Assembly: GCF_001190925.1 (NCBI RefSeq) | Contig: NZ_CP011072.1 | Span: 2,356,001-2,420,000 of the forward strand | Source of the DNA: Azoarcus sp. CIB | GTDB taxonomy: Bacteria; Pseudomonadota; Gammaproteobacteria; Burkholderiales; Rhodocyclaceae | Direction of reading: 5' to 3' | Length of the DNA stretch: 64,000 bases | In this document: piece after piece, positions 44,189 to 53,800 of the stretch | Layout: every line of letters starts with the position of its first letter | How positions within the stretch are numbered: position 1 is the first letter of the stretch | Position numbers and translations under genes: made by a program | Notes under the pieces: generated by a model | Seen by the model: the letters and a program-made list of their open reading frames with translations, nothing else | Told to the model about the DNA's origin: nothing | Databases searched by the model: none

Positions 44189-44978
44189 GGACGATCAGCA
44201 CTCAAAAATCCGCAGCGCCGACATTATCCCTCTTCCGGCCTTCCGCGATAACTATATCTGGTTGCTTCGCCGCGGCCCCTGGGCGGCGGTCGTCGACCCC
44301 GGCGACGCCTCCGTCGTCGAAGCGGCCCTGCAGGAACACGGCTTGCGGCTCGTGGCGATCCTGCTGACCCACCACCACGACGACCACATCGGCGGCGTCG
44401 CCGAACTCGCCGCGCGCCATCAACCCGCCGTATTCGGCCCCGCCGGAGAGAACATTCCCGGCCTCACGCGCCGTGTCGGCGAAGGCGACGAGGTCGTCCT
44501 TCACGCGCTGGACCTCCGGCTCACCGTGTTCGCGATCCCGGGCCATACGACCACGCATATCGCCTACCACACGCCCGGCATCCTGTTCGCGGGCGACACG
44601 CTGTTCAGCGCGGGCTGCGGCCGCCTCTTCGGCGGCACGGCCGCGCAACTGCATGGATCGCTGCAACGTCTGGCACAGCTGCCGGGCGACACCGCGGTCT
44701 ACTGCGCCCACGAATATACGCTGGCCAACCTCGCCTTCGCCCGCGCGGCCGAACCGGTCAACCCGGCGCGCGATGCCTGGCTCGCCGAATGCGAGGCCCT
44801 GCGCGCCGTCGGCCGCCCGACCGTGCCCACCAGCATCGAGCGCGAACGCAGCATCAATCCCTTCCTGCGCACCGATTCGCCAGGGCTGATCGACACGGTC
44901 ACGGCACACAGCGGTCAGCGTCCGGCGAATTCCGCCGAATGCTTCGCTGCCCTGCGCCGCTGGAAGGACGTGTTCTGA
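44187..44978 (+). CDS. gloB: hydroxyacylglutathione hydrolase (glyoxalase II)
   Basis: Hydrolyses S-lactoylglutathione in methylglyoxal detoxification. The 263-residue protein opens IIPLPAFRDNYIWLL and has the binuclear metal motif THHHDDHIGG, then IPGHTTTHIAY, FAGDTLFSAGCGRLF, YCAHEYTLANL and the C-terminal glutathione-binding end. ATG 44187 has GAGG six bases before it; 44181 is an in-frame alternative. It converges on the diguanylate cyclase gene, only 6 bp apart. Confidence 0.97.
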   Translation: MDDQHSKIRSADIIPLPAFRDNYIWLLRRGPWAAVVDPGDASVVEAALQEHGLRLVAILLTHHHDDHIGGVAELAARHQPAVFGPAGENIPGLTRRVGEGDEVVLHALDLRLTVFAIPGHTTTHIAYHTPGILFAGDTLFSAGCGRLFGGTAAQLHGSLQRLAQLPGDTAVYCAHEYTLANLAFARAAEPVNPARDAWLAECEALRAVGRPTVPTSIERERSINPFLRTDSPGLIDTVTAHSGQRPANSAECFAALRRWKDVF

Positions 44979-44984
44979 CCGACG

Positions 44985-45953
44985 TTACTGAACCACAGCG
45001 AGCGCGGGTGCCGCGGCAAGGTGCCAGCGGTTGCGTCCGTCGCGCTTGGCGCGGTACAGCGCTTCGTCGGCACGTGCGAGCAGGGTCGCGAAGCCGCCGT
45101 CGTCGCTGCGCTCGGGTTTCGTCACCGCGATACCGACACTCACCGTGACGACCCGCGCCGCCGTCGAGTGGCGGTGCGTGATCGCCAGCGCCTCGACCGC
45201 CCTGCGCATCGACTCGGCGACGATCGCGGCGCCCTGTGCGTCGGTGTCCGGCAGCACGACGGCGAATTCCTCGCCCCCGTAACGCGCCACCAGATCGATC
45301 GGCCGCCGGGTGTTGCCGGCCAGTGCGCGCGCGACCGCCTTCAGGCACTCGTCGCCCACCTGGTGGCCGTACGCGTCGTTGAACTGCTTGAAGCAGTCGA
45401 CGTCGACCACCATCAGCGAAATCGGCGCTCCACTGCGCGCGCTGCGCCGCCATTCGCGCGAGAGCGTCACATCGAAGGTGCGGCGGTTAGCGATCCCCGT
45501 CAGCCCGTCGAAGGCCGACAGGCGCGTCAGCTCGCGATTCGCCTCGTCCAGCTTGCGCGTGAGCGCCACGAGCGAGGCACGCATGTGGGCGATGCGCTGC
45601 ATGGCGCGCACCTTCGCCTTGAGCACCGCCTCGGAAACCGGCTTGACGAGATAGTCATCGCCGCCCACGGCGATGCCGCGTTCGATGTCCTCGTCACGCG
45701 TCCGCGCCGAAAGGAAGATGATCGGCGTCCATTCGCCGTCCGACTCGAGCTGGCGTATGCGCCGTGCAACCTCGAAGCCATCCATCCCGGGCATCACGAC
45801 GTCGAGCATGATGAGATCGGGGCGTGACTGCCGGAAAGCATCGATGCCGGCCTCACCGTCGCGCCGGTGCACGGTTTCGAGCCCCATCCCGCCCAGCATC
45901 CGGCAGATCAGGGCGGCACTCGTCACGGTGTCTTCTATTACGAGAACCTTCAT
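44985..45953 (-). CDS. response-regulator diguanylate cyclase (REC-GGDEF)
   Basis: A 322-residue PleD-like protein. The receiver domain (1-120) has the phosphoacceptor D51 in LIMLDVVMPGMDG and K104 in LVKP. The GGDEF domain (about 145-310) has an intact active site GGEEF (226-230) and an inhibitory site RPID (217-220) five residues before it, so it should make cyclic di-GMP with product feedback. No histidine kinase is adjacent; the hybrid kinase at 57-61 kb is the only one in the window. Confidence 0.95.
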   Translation of the reverse strand: MKVLVIEDTVTSAALICRMLGGMGLETVHRRDGEAGIDAFRQSRPDLIMLDVVMPGMDGFEVARRIRQLESDGEWTPIIFLSARTRDEDIERGIAVGGDDYLVKPVSEAVLKAKVRAMQRIAHMRASLVALTRKLDEANRELTRLSAFDGLTGIANRRTFDVTLSREWRRSARSGAPISLMVVDVDCFKQFNDAYGHQVGDECLKAVARALAGNTRRPIDLVARYGGEEFAVVLPDTDAQGAAIVAESMRRAVEALAITHRHSTAARVVTVSVGIAVTKPERSDDGGFATLLARADEALYRAKRDGRNRWHLAAAPALAVVQ

Positions 45954-46122
45954 GCCTGTCGATATTCCAGCGGAACGATAAAACCTTGTTATCGTATCAA
46001 CTAAGTTCCGATATGTCGCTAGAAGCAGCGCCCCCGCACAACATCGGCCGGACCCGGCCGGAGTTTCCCCCCCTTCGCCGGCACCATTCCTGAGCCGCCG
46101 GTCGTCGCCCGCGACTTCCGGT

Positions 46123-46151
46123 TTGACGCACCTTCGCCCCTGCCATAGAGT
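46123..46151 (+). promoter_or_regulatory. sigma-70-like promoter upstream of mltD
   Basis: TTGACG at 46123-46128 and TAGAGT at 46146-46151 are separated by 17 bp, close to the housekeeping consensus. They lie 34 bp before the mltD ATG. The prediction is by eye. Confidence 0.6.
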
Positions 46152-46185
46152 CCACCCTCTTTTTGTCTAACGAGGCGCCGGATTC

Positions 46186-47706
46186 ATGGCGATTCCTCTC
46201 CTGAGAATTTTCCTGCTGGTCATCGTGCTGGCTGGGGCAGCGTCCTCCGCGACTGCAGAGGATGCCCCGGCCCCCGATACCCATGCGCCCGCCGATGCCG
46301 CGCCGGTCGAGGCCACCACGCGCTCGCTCGGGAGCTTGCGTCCGCCGTCCGCCGCACGGGCGTCGGAAGGCCTCGCCGCGTCCCCCGGCCAGGTGCTCGA
46401 ACTGCGCGACCCCGTCCCCCGCGTGCTCACGCTGGACCTCACGCGCGACGCGAACGACATCTGGGACCGCATCCGGCGTGGCTTCGGCATGCCCGACCTC
46501 GACACGGATGTCGTCGCCGAACAGCAGCTTTTCTACCTCAACCGGCCCGGCTACCTGAAAAAGGTGTTCGAGCGCGGCGGACGTTACCTCTATCACATCG
46601 TCGACGAGCTCGAACGCCGCGGCATGCCGACGGAGCTCGCCCTGCTGCCGATGGTCGAGAGCAGCTACAACCCCATGGCCTATTCGCGCGCGCGCGCCTC
46701 GGGCCTGTGGCAGTTCATCCCCTCGACGGGGCGCAACTACAACCTCACCCAGGACAAGTGGGTGGACGAGCGGCGCGACGTCATCGCCTCGACCAATGCC
46801 GCGCTGGACTACCTGCAGACCATCTACGACATGCACGGCGACTGGCATCTCGCGCTCGCCTCCTACAACTGGGGCGAAGGTGCCGTCGGGCGGGCCGTCC
46901 AGCGCAATCTCGCCGGAGGCCTGCCGGCGGAATACAGCCAGCTGCGAATGCCCGAGGAAACCCGCAACTACGTCCCGAAGCTGCAGGCGCTGAAGAACAT
47001 CGTCGCGCAGCCCGAGCTCTTCCATTTCGAACTGCCCTACGTCCCCAACACGCGGCACTTCGTCACCGTGACAGCGCCCGCCGGCATCGACCTCGCGACC
47101 GCCGCACGCCTCGCCGAAATGCCGCTCGACGAGTTCCTCGCGCTCAACCCCTCGTACAACCGCCCCGCCATCGCACAGGCCAACTCGCTGGTGGTCCCGG
47201 TCGACCGCGCCGAACGCTTCCGCGCGCGTCTCGCCGAGCATGAGAGCAGCGGGAAGCAGTGGCGTACCTACGAGATGCGGCGCGGCGACACCCTCGCGTC
47301 GGTCGCACGCGATTTCGGCCTGTCGCTGAACGAACTGCACCAGCTCAACGGCCTGGATGCCCGCAGCCGGGTCAGCCCCGGCTACACCCTGCTCGTGCCC
47401 GACGGCATCGAGCCCGACGGTGCCATCGCCGCGTCCCGGATGATCCCGCGCAACGCGGCGCTCGACACGAGCACGATTCCGTCCCCGTCGGCATCGATGG
47501 CGGACAAGAAGGGCGGACGCAAGGGCGCTCAGGCGAAGAACGGCGGAAAATCGCGTGCAGGCAAAGCGTCCGCCGGCAGCCGGAACCGCACGGCCGGGAA
47601 GGCTTCGTCAGGAAGCGCGAAAGCTCCCACGAAATCGGGCGCCAAGGCGGCGCCGAAATCATCCGGCAAGTCGGCCAAACCCGCGCAGAAGAACCAGAAA
47701 CGCTGA
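46186..47706 (+). CDS. mltD: membrane-bound lytic murein transglycosylase D
   Basis: A 506-residue exported transglycosylase cleaving peptidoglycan glycan strands. After a signal peptide (LLVIVLAGAASSATA) comes the SLT domain with catalytic E158 in LPMVESSYNP, ASGLWQFIPSTG and LASYNWGEGAVGRA. One degenerate and one clear LysM unit follow (YEMRRGDTLASVARDFGLSLNELHQLNG, about 365-410). The last 65 residues are Lys/Ala/Gly/Ser-rich, probably disordered and cell-wall-binding. No lipobox Cys is seen, unlike E. coli MltD. It stays close to gloB as in enterics. Confidence 0.93.
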   Translation: MAIPLLRIFLLVIVLAGAASSATAEDAPAPDTHAPADAAPVEATTRSLGSLRPPSAARASEGLAASPGQVLELRDPVPRVLTLDLTRDANDIWDRIRRGFGMPDLDTDVVAEQQLFYLNRPGYLKKVFERGGRYLYHIVDELERRGMPTELALLPMVESSYNPMAYSRARASGLWQFIPSTGRNYNLTQDKWVDERRDVIASTNAALDYLQTIYDMHGDWHLALASYNWGEGAVGRAVQRNLAGGLPAEYSQLRMPEETRNYVPKLQALKNIVAQPELFHFELPYVPNTRHFVTVTAPAGIDLATAARLAEMPLDEFLALNPSYNRPAIAQANSLVVPVDRAERFRARLAEHESSGKQWRTYEMRRGDTLASVARDFGLSLNELHQLNGLDARSRVSPGYTLLVPDGIEPDGAIAASRMIPRNAALDTSTIPSPSASMADKKGGRKGAQAKNGGKSRAGKASAGSRNRTAGKASSGSAKAPTKSGAKAAPKSSGKSAKPAQKNQKR

Positions 47707-47721
47707 CGGCGGTGAACCGCC

Positions 47722-49821
47722 TCAGGCGGGCCAGTGGCAGCGCACGCTGCGCCCGCCGCGCAGCTCGGTGACTGCGGGGTACTGCGCGCGGCAGATGTCG
47801 GTCGCCCGCTCGCAGCGCGGGTGGAAATGGCAGCCCGCAGGCGGCGCCAGCGGCGACGGCAGGTCGCCGGCCACCACCGGGCGTGCGGCACCGGGCGTGC
47901 CGCCTGCATGCGCCGCAGTTTCGCGCTCGATGTCCGGAACCGCCGCGAGCAGCGCGCGGGTGTAGGGATGTGCGGGTGACCCGAGCACACTCCCCACCGG
48001 CCCCTGCTCGACGATGCGCCCCAGGTACATCACCGCGACTTCGTCGGCGAGCCAGCTCACCACGCCGATGTTGTGCGTGATGAAGAGGTAGGCGAGATCG
48101 AACTCCGCCTGCAGCTCGCGCATCAGGTTGAGGATCTGCGCCTGCACCGACACGTCCAGCGCGCTCGTCGGCTCGTCGCACACGATCAATTTCGGCCGTA
48201 CCGCGAGCGCGCGGGCGATCGCGATGCGCTGGCGCTGGCCACCGGAGAATTCGTGCGGATAGCGCAGCTTCATTTCCGGCGTGAGTCCCACGCGCGCAAG
48301 CAGCGCGTCGATGCGCCCGGCACGCTTCAGCGGATCCGGCTCGACGCCCAGCGCGAGCATGCCCTCCTCGATGATCTCGCCGACGCGCATGCGCGGATTC
48401 AGCGACGCGAAGGGATCCTGGAACACCATCTGGAAGTCGCGCCGCAGCGCGCGCAAGGCCGGCCGGGACAGGCCCGCGAGCAGCGTGCCGTCGAGGTACA
48501 CCTCGCCGCCCGTCGGCGTCACGAGCTGCAGGATCGCCTTGCCGGCGGTCGTCTTGCCGCAGCCTGACTCGCCCACCAGCGCCAGCGTGCGGCCCGGCGC
48601 AAGCGCGAGGCTCACGCCATCGACGGCGCGCACGCGCGCCACCTCGCGTCGCAGGAGGCCCTTGCGCACCGGGAAATGCACCTGCAGGTCGCGCACGTCG
48701 AGCAGCGGCACCGTCCTTGTGCCTGCGCGCGCGTCCGCCGCGACGGCCACGGGCGCCGCAGCGGCGGCAGCCGTGCGCCCATCGACGTAACCTTCCGCGC
48801 AATTTTCCGCGTACAGATGGCAACGCACCGCCTGCGCCCCCACGGCCTGCCACGCCGGGGCCTCGTGATGACACCGGTCGAACACATCGGGGCAGCGCCC
48901 GGCGAAGCGGCAGCCGGTGAAGGCCTGATCGAGCGGGGGCACATGTCCGCCCAGCGCCGCCAACGGACGGCCACGCTGGGCGTCGGTCGGGAGCGCGGCG
49001 AAGAGCTTGCGGGAATACGGGTGCAGCGGCTCGCGGAAGAAGTCCTCGCGCGCGCCGGTCTCGACCAGCTCGCCCGCGTACATCACGCCGATGCGCTGCG
49101 CCATGCGCGCGACGACGCCCAGGTCGTGGGTGATCAGCAGCATGCCCATGCCGCGCTCGGCCTGCAGGCGTGCAAGCAGATCGAGCACCTGGGCCTGGAT
49201 CGTCACGTCGAGCGCGGTCGTCGGCTCGTCGGCAATCAGCAGTTCGGGCTCGCCCGCGAGCGCCATCGCGATCATCACGCGCTGCTTCATCCCGCCGGAG
49301 AACTGGAAGGGATAATCGTCCAGCCGGCGCCCGGCGTCCGGAATGCCCACCGCGTCGAGGAGGCGCTGTGCCTCGGCACGCGCCACCACGCCGCGCAGGC
49401 CGCGATGGCGCGCAAGAACCTCGCCGATCTGCGTCATCACGGTCATCACCGGGTTGAGGCTGGTCGAGGGCTCCTGGAAGATCATCGCGATCCGGCCGCC
49501 ACGCACCTCGCGCATGCCCGCCTCGCTGCGCGCGAGCAGCTCGTCGCCGGCAAAGCGCACCTCGCCGCCGACGATGCGTCCGGCGTCCGGCAGCAGGCGC
49601 AGCAGGGCCAGCGCCGTCATCGACTTGCCGCAGCCCGATTCGCCCAGCAGCGCGAAAGTCTCCCCCGCCGCGATCGAGAACCCGACGCCGTCGACCGGAC
49701 GCACGGGCCGTGCGGCGGCACCGATCTGCACGCGCAGATCCCTCACGTCCAGAAGCGGAGCGTCGAGCGGTCGATCCTGCTGCGCGACCTGCGGTCGGTC
49801 GGTTCCGGCGAGTACGGTCAT
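47722..49821 (-). CDS. fused OppD-OppF-type peptide ABC transporter ATPase
   Basis: A 699-residue protein with two complete ABC cassettes. Each has Walker A (GESGCGKS near 62, GESGCGKT near 418), [13 protein letters not shown] and [14 protein letters not shown]-loops, and LSGG-like signatures ([27 protein letters not shown]). Each also has Walker B, and the C-terminal oligopeptide extension with cysteines ([28 protein letters not shown]). The DppD and DppF functions are in one chain, as in GsiA or YejF. No permease or binding protein genes lie beside it here, so its partners must be elsewhere. Confidence 0.94.
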   Translation of the reverse strand: MTVLAGTDRPQVAQQDRPLDAPLLDVRDLRVQIGAAARPVRPVDGVGFSIAAGETFALLGESGCGKSMTALALLRLLPDAGRIVGGEVRFAGDELLARSEAGMREVRGGRIAMIFQEPSTSLNPVMTVMTQIGEVLARHRGLRGVVARAEAQRLLDAVGIPDAGRRLDDYPFQFSGGMKQRVMIAMALAGEPELLIADEPTTALDVTIQAQVLDLLARLQAERGMGMLLITHDLGVVARMAQRIGVMYAGELVETGAREDFFREPLHPYSRKLFAALPTDAQRGRPLAALGGHVPPLDQAFTGCRFAGRCPDVFDRCHHEAPAWQAVGAQAVRCHLYAENCAEGYVDGRTAAAAAAPVAVAADARAGTRTVPLLDVRDLQVHFPVRKGLLRREVARVRAVDGVSLALAPGRTLALVGESGCGKTTAGKAILQLVTPTGGEVYLDGTLLAGLSRPALRALRRDFQMVFQDPFASLNPRMRVGEIIEEGMLALGVEPDPLKRAGRIDALLARVGLTPEMKLRYPHEFSGGQRQRIAIARALAVRPKLIVCDEPTSALDVSVQAQILNLMRELQAEFDLAYLFITHNIGVVSWLADEVAVMYLGRIVEQGPVGSVLGSPAHPYTRALLAAVPDIERETAAHAGGTPGAARPVVAGDLPSPLAPPAGCHFHPRCERATDICRAQYPAVTELRGGRSVRCHWPA

Positions 49822-49901
49822 CGGACGTGGATATCTGCGGAAGTGGATGGAAAAAGGGCCGCTTGCGCGGCCCTCTGGCGATGCTGCGACTGGTCGACCG
49901 A

Positions 49902-50381
49902 TCAGTGGTGGTGGCCGCCCGCGCCGTGCACGTGGCCGTGCGAGAGTTCCTCGGCGGTCGCCGGACGCACTTCCGCGATGGTCACGTCGAACACCAGCGC
50001 CGTGCCGGCCAGCGGGTGATTGCCGTCGACGACGACCTTGCCGTCGGCGATGTCGGTGATGCGGTAGATCATTTCCTCCTCGCCGTCGTCGGTGACGCGC
50101 TCGAAGGACATGCCGACCTCGATGTTCTCGGGGAACTGGCTGAGATCCTCGACCAGCACGAGCTCCTCGTCGTACTCGCCGAAGGCATCTTCGGGCTGCA
50201 GCTTGATCGTCAGCTGTTCGCCGACCTTCTTGCCGTGCAGCGCCTCCTCGACGGCAGGGAAGATGCCATCGTAGCCGCCGTGCAGGTAGACCAGCGGCTG
50301 CTGACCATCATCGATCATGTTGCCGTCCGGGTCGACGACGGTGTACTTAAGCGTTACGACGCTGTTCTTGACGATTTCCAT
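49902..50381 (-). CDS. slyD: FKBP-type peptidyl-prolyl isomerase SlyD
   Basis: A 159-residue metallochaperone and prolyl isomerase. The FKBP half (VVTLKYTVVDPDGNMIDD, YLHGGYDGIFPAVEEAL) is interrupted by the insert-in-flap domain (PEDAFGEYDEELVLVEDL), and a His-rich tail HGHVHGAGGHHH binds nickel or other metals. The ATG lies inside the 3' end of bcp, a 35-bp overlap in another frame. Confidence 0.95.
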   Translation of the reverse strand: MEIVKNSVVTLKYTVVDPDGNMIDDGQQPLVYLHGGYDGIFPAVEEALHGKKVGEQLTIKLQPEDAFGEYDEELVLVEDLSQFPENIEVGMSFERVTDDGEEEMIYRITDIADGKVVVDGNHPLAGTALVFDVTIAEVRPATAEELSHGHVHGAGGHHH

Positions 50382-50859
50382 TAGCTTTCTCTGTTTCCAG
50401 TTTCCTGACCAGTTCGAAGACCCCCGCCGCATGGCCGCGGGGTGTAACGTCGCGGAGTGCGTGGCGGACGATGCCTTCCTTGTCGATCACGAAGGTCGTC
50501 CGTGCCACACCCATCTTCTTCACACCATCGACTTCCCTGGGCTGCCAGACATCGTAGAGCCGGCACACCTCGGTCTCGACGTCGGAAAGCAGACGTATCG
50601 ACAGGCCGTGCTGGTCGCGGAATTCGGCGTGAGTCAGGCAATCGTCGGGACTGACGCCGACAATGATGCAGCCGTAGCGGGCGAAGTCGTCTTCATGATC
50701 GGAGAAGTCGGCCGCCTGCAGGGTGCATCCCGGCGTGTTGTCACGAGGGTAAAAGTAGAGGACCACATGGTGCCTGCCGCGTTCTGCGGCGAGGTCGAAA
50801 TCCTCCATGTCCGCATCCGGCAGCGAAAACGTTGGCGCGATATCACCGATCTGCAACAT
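50347..50859 (-). CDS. bcp: thioredoxin-dependent peroxiredoxin Bcp
   Basis: A 170-residue thiol peroxidase reducing H2O2 and organic peroxides. The peroxidatic Cys45 is in FYPRDNTPGCTLQ. The partner Cys five residues later in E. coli Bcp is Ala50 here, so resolution must use another Cys (C64, C74, C99) or a direct thiol. SPDDCLTHAEFRDQHGL and GVARTTFVIDKEGIVRHALRDV are typical. It is divergent from lexA and overlaps slyD by 35 bp. Confidence 0.94.
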   Translation of the reverse strand: MLQIGDIAPTFSLPDADMEDFDLAAERGRHHVVLYFYPRDNTPGCTLQAADFSDHEDDFARYGCIIVGVSPDDCLTHAEFRDQHGLSIRLLSDVETEVCRLYDVWQPREVDGVKKMGVARTTFVIDKEGIVRHALRDVTPRGHAAGVFELVRKLETEKANGNRQEQRRNA

Positions 50860-50948
50860 GTGATCTCCCTGACGTCGTTGGATTCTAGCCGAGACACGAG
50901 GCGAACTCTACCCGCGTCTCCCCCGCTTGCGCTACACCGATTTAATGC

Positions 50949-50981
50949 TTGCGGATCAGCGGAAGCTGTTTAAAATTACAG
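50949..50981 (+). promoter_or_regulatory. lexA promoter with perfect LexA (SOS) box
   Basis: CTGTTTAAAATTACAG at 50966-50981 matches the CTGT-N8-ACAG LexA consensus exactly. It covers a -10-like TAAAAT (50971-50976), with TTGCGG at 50949-50954 as a possible -35 at 16 bp. The lexA ATG is 17 bp beyond the box, so LexA should repress its own operon, including imuA and imuB. Confidence 0.9.
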
Positions 50982-50998
50982 TTACTCCGGAGAATCCC

Positions 50999-51610
50999 AT
51001 GAGCAGCCGCGACCATAACCTGACCGCCCGCCAGGGCGAAATCCTCGACTTCATCCGCCAGACGCTCGAATCCGAGGGGCGCCCGCCCACGCGCGCCGAA
51101 GTGTGCACGGCGTTCGGCTTCCGCTCGCCGAACGCGGCCGAAAGCCATCTGCGCGCGCTCGCAGCGAAGGGCGCGATCCTGCTCGAGGAAGGGCGGGCGC
51201 GCGGCATCCGCCTTGCCCAGGGGCTCGGCCTGCCGCTGATCGGCCGGGTCGCGGCCGGCAGCCCGATCCTCGCGGTCGAGCACATCGAGTCGCGCCACCA
51301 GATCGACCCGGCCCTGTTCTCGCCGCGCGCCGACTACCTGCTGCGCGTACGCGGCATGAGCATGCGCGACGCGGGCATCCTCGACGGCGACCTGCTCGCC
51401 GTGCACCGCAGCCAGGAGGCGCGTTCCGGACAGGTCGTGGTCGCCCGCGTCGAGGACGAGGTGACCGTAAAAACCTTCACCAGCAAGGGCCCTATCGTCA
51501 GCCTGCTGCCGGCCAACCCCGATTTCGAGCCCATCGTCGTCGACACCCGCAGCACCCCCCTGACGATCGAGGGGATCGCCGTCGGCCTGGTGCGCAACGG
51601 TTCGCTGTGA
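50999..51610 (+). CDS. lexA: LexA repressor
   Basis: A 203-residue SOS repressor. The winged helix-turn-helix ([31 protein letters not shown], given here only as residues 28-58) precedes the cleavage site A86-G87 in GRVAAGSPI. The self-cleavage dyad is S121 (RGMSMRDAG) and K158 (VTVKTF). CGGAG lies before the ATG. It heads the lexA-imuA-imuB unit under a perfect SOS box. It may be the only LexA or a second copy dedicated to the mutagenesis cassette; the window cannot tell. Confidence 0.96.
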   Translation: MSSRDHNLTARQGEILDFIRQTLESEGRPPTRAEVCTAFGFRSPNAAESHLRALAAKGAILLEEGRARGIRLAQGLGLPLIGRVAAGSPILAVEHIESRHQIDPALFSPRADYLLRVRGMSMRDAGILDGDLLAVHRSQEARSGQVVVARVEDEVTVKTFTSKGPIVSLLPANPDFEPIVVDTRSTPLTIEGIAVGLVRNGSL

Positions 51611-51650
51611 AGCCTTCCGCCGTGATCCCCCTTTACGCCTCCCGCCCCCG

Positions 51651-52372
51651 ATGTCCGCCCTCGCCCAGACTGCCCTCGCCGCCCTGCCGCCCGGCCTCGT
51701 GTGGCAGGCCGACCGGCTCGCGCAGTCGACCGAAGCGGGCATCGCAACCGGCTTTGCGGCGCTCGACGCCCAGCTGCCGGGGGCGGCTGGCCCCGTAATG
51801 CGCTGATCGAGCTGCTGTCCGACAGCCCCGGCATCGGCGAGATCGGACTGCTGCTGCCCGTCCTGCACGCGCTCCCGGCCGACCGCTGGATCGTCTGGGT
51901 CGCCCCGCCCCACCTGCCCTACGCCCCTGCCCTCGCCGCGGCGGGTGTGCCGCTCGAGCGCTTCCTGCTGCTCGAACCCGACGGCCACGCCGAAACCCTG
52001 TGGGCGGTCCGGCAGGCGCTGGCCTCGGGCGGCAGCAGCGCCGTGCTCGCCTGGCTGGCGCGCGCGGACACCGCCGCGTTGCGACGCCTGCAACTCGCCG
52101 CCGAAAGCTCCGCGACGCCGCTGTTCCTGTTCCGCCCCGCATCCGCCGCACGGCAACCGTCCCCCGCGGTCCTGCGCCTGCGACTGGCGGCGCGCGACGG
52201 CGAGCTCGCGGTGGACATCCTCAAGCGACGCGGCCCCGGCCTCGCCGCCCCGCTGCGCCTGTCGCTCCCTCAACGTCCCGGCCTGCGCCGCACCCCCGCC
52301 CTCAACGATGCTCTGGTTCGCCCTGATCCTGTCCGATCTGCCGCTGCAGGTATTCACGCGCGGCGTGGATGA
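51651..52372 (+). pseudogene. imuA: imuA, interrupted by a one-base frameshift
   Basis: The ATG at 51651 opens a frame (LALAALPPGLVWQADRL-like ImuA N-terminus, then TGFAALDAQLPG) that runs into a stop soon after the G5 run at 51779-51783. The expected continuation GGGWPRNALIELLSDSPGIGEIGLL is in the -1 frame and stays open to 52372, ending in a typical ALVRPDPVRSAAAG. Adding one G would restore an ImuA of about 240 residues. ImuA is a RecA/SulA-like accessory factor that assembles with ImuB and DnaE2 in translesion synthesis. A real null mutation, a phase-variable tract or a sequencing error are the options; homopolymer error is quite possible. It overlaps imuB by 65 bp. Confidence 0.85.
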
Positions 52373-53741
52373 GCCGGGCGAACTCGCGGTCGTCGAACAC
52401 AGCCCCGGTGCGCGCGTGACGGCGGCGACACCGGCTGCGCTGGCGCGCGGCGTCGAGCCCGGCCAGAACGTGGCCGGCGCACTCGCCGTCGCCCCGTCAC
52501 TGCAGCTGCGCGAACGCGACCCGGCGCTCGAGGCCGCGACGCTGGCGGAGTTCGCGGCGTGGGCCGCGCAATTCACGCCCTGCGTCAGCATCGACCCGCC
52601 CGATGTGCTGGTGCTGGAAACGAGCGGCAGCCTGCGCCTTTTCGGCGGCGTCACCGGGCTGGTGCGGCGCATCCGTTCGGAGCTCGTTCCGCTCGGCCTG
52701 GACGCCGCCATCGCCGCCGCCCCGACCCCGCTCGCGGCACGCTGGCTCGCCCGTACGCACCCGGGCCGGCAGATCCGGGCCGCCGCCGAATGGTGGCGCA
52801 AGCTGGACGACCTGCCCGTCGAACTGCTCGGCGACGGCGCCGAAGTGTCCCGTGCCACGCTCGACCTGCTGCACGGCATCGGCGCCCGCCGCATCGGCGA
52901 CGTCGCCCGCCTGCCGCGCGACGGGCTGGCCCGCCGCCAAGCCTCCGTCGTGCTCGACACGCTCGCGCGGGCCCGCGGCAAACGCCCCGATCCGCGGCTG
53001 TGGTTCCTGCCGCCGGAGCGCTTCGAAGCGCGCCTGGTCCTGCCCGCGAGCATGCTGCACACCGAGCCGCTGCTGTTCGCCGCGGGAAGGCTGTTTTCCG
53101 GGCTTTCCGCCTGGCTTGCGGCCCGCCATGCCGCGCTCGACCGCTGCCGCCTGCACCTGGAGCACGAGGACCGCCCCGACACCGTGCTCGAGATCGTCAC
53201 CGGCACACCGGGGCGCGACGACGGGCGGCTGCTGATGCTCGCCCGCGAGCACCTGGCCGCGCTGGAACTGCCCGCACCGGTCGAGGCGCTGCGCCTTTTC
53301 GCCGACAACCCGGTCGTCACCCCCGGGCGCACGCAGGATCTGTTCGGCGATCCCGACAGCGCACGCGACGCCGCCGCCCTGCTGCTCGACCGCCTGCGCG
53401 CCCGGTTGGGGCGCGAGGCGGTACGCACCGTGCATCCGGTTTCCGAGCACCGCCCCGAGCGCGCCTGGCGCCTCGCGGCCCCCGGACGCCCTGCCCCCCG
53501 CAACACCCCGCCGGCCGCCGGCCCCCGCCCCTTGTGGCTGATGAACGAACCGCGCGCGCTCGAATCGATCCGCTCGCTGACACTGTTGAACGGGCCGGAG
53601 CGCATCGAGTCGGGGTGGTGGGACGGGGCCGACACGCGCCGCGACTACTACATCGCCCGCGCCCCCGATGCGGCGCTGTGGTGGGTGTTCGAGCAGCTCG
53701 ATCCGCCCGGCGGCTGGTATGTGCATGGATTTTTTGGCTAA
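52308..53741 (+). CDS. imuB: ImuB, catalytically inactive Y-family polymerase homologue
   Basis: A 477-residue scaffold of the SOS mutasome. The N-terminus MLWFALILSDLPLQVF lacks the metal-binding Asp arrangement of active Y-family polymerases, and the second motif reads DVLVLETSGSLRLFGG rather than SIDExFLD, as is usual for ImuB. A helix-hairpin-helix (LLHGIGARRIGDVARLP) and a clamp-binding-like TQDLFG (about residues 343-348) follow. The start at 52308 lies inside the 3' end of imuA. It recruits DnaE2 to the sliding clamp in characterised systems. Confidence 0.92.
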   Translation: MLWFALILSDLPLQVFTRGVDEPGELAVVEHSPGARVTAATPAALARGVEPGQNVAGALAVAPSLQLRERDPALEAATLAEFAAWAAQFTPCVSIDPPDVLVLETSGSLRLFGGVTGLVRRIRSELVPLGLDAAIAAAPTPLAARWLARTHPGRQIRAAAEWWRKLDDLPVELLGDGAEVSRATLDLLHGIGARRIGDVARLPRDGLARRQASVVLDTLARARGKRPDPRLWFLPPERFEARLVLPASMLHTEPLLFAAGRLFSGLSAWLAARHAALDRCRLHLEHEDRPDTVLEIVTGTPGRDDGRLLMLAREHLAALELPAPVEALRLFADNPVVTPGRTQDLFGDPDSARDAAALLLDRLRARLGREAVRTVHPVSEHRPERAWRLAAPGRPAPRNTPPAAGPRPLWLMNEPRALESIRSLTLLNGPERIESGWWDGADTRRDYYIARAPDAALWWVFEQLDPPGGWYVHGFFG

Positions 53742-53800
53742 ACTCGCTTCCCCGCACCCGGCACCCGCCGGGCTCCTCCCCCCGGCCCGAACCCCATTCC

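Noticed and set aside
51651-52372. Programmed -1 frameshift in imuA
   Set aside because: The G5 tract is not a canonical slippery heptamer and no downstream stem or pseudoknot is obvious; simple indel or sequencing error is more likely.
50942-53635. 897-codon open frame on the minus strand opposite lexA, imuA and imuB
   Set aside because: Low-complexity Arg/Ser/Ala content typical of antisense frames in GC-rich DNA; the plus strand encodes recognisable proteins.
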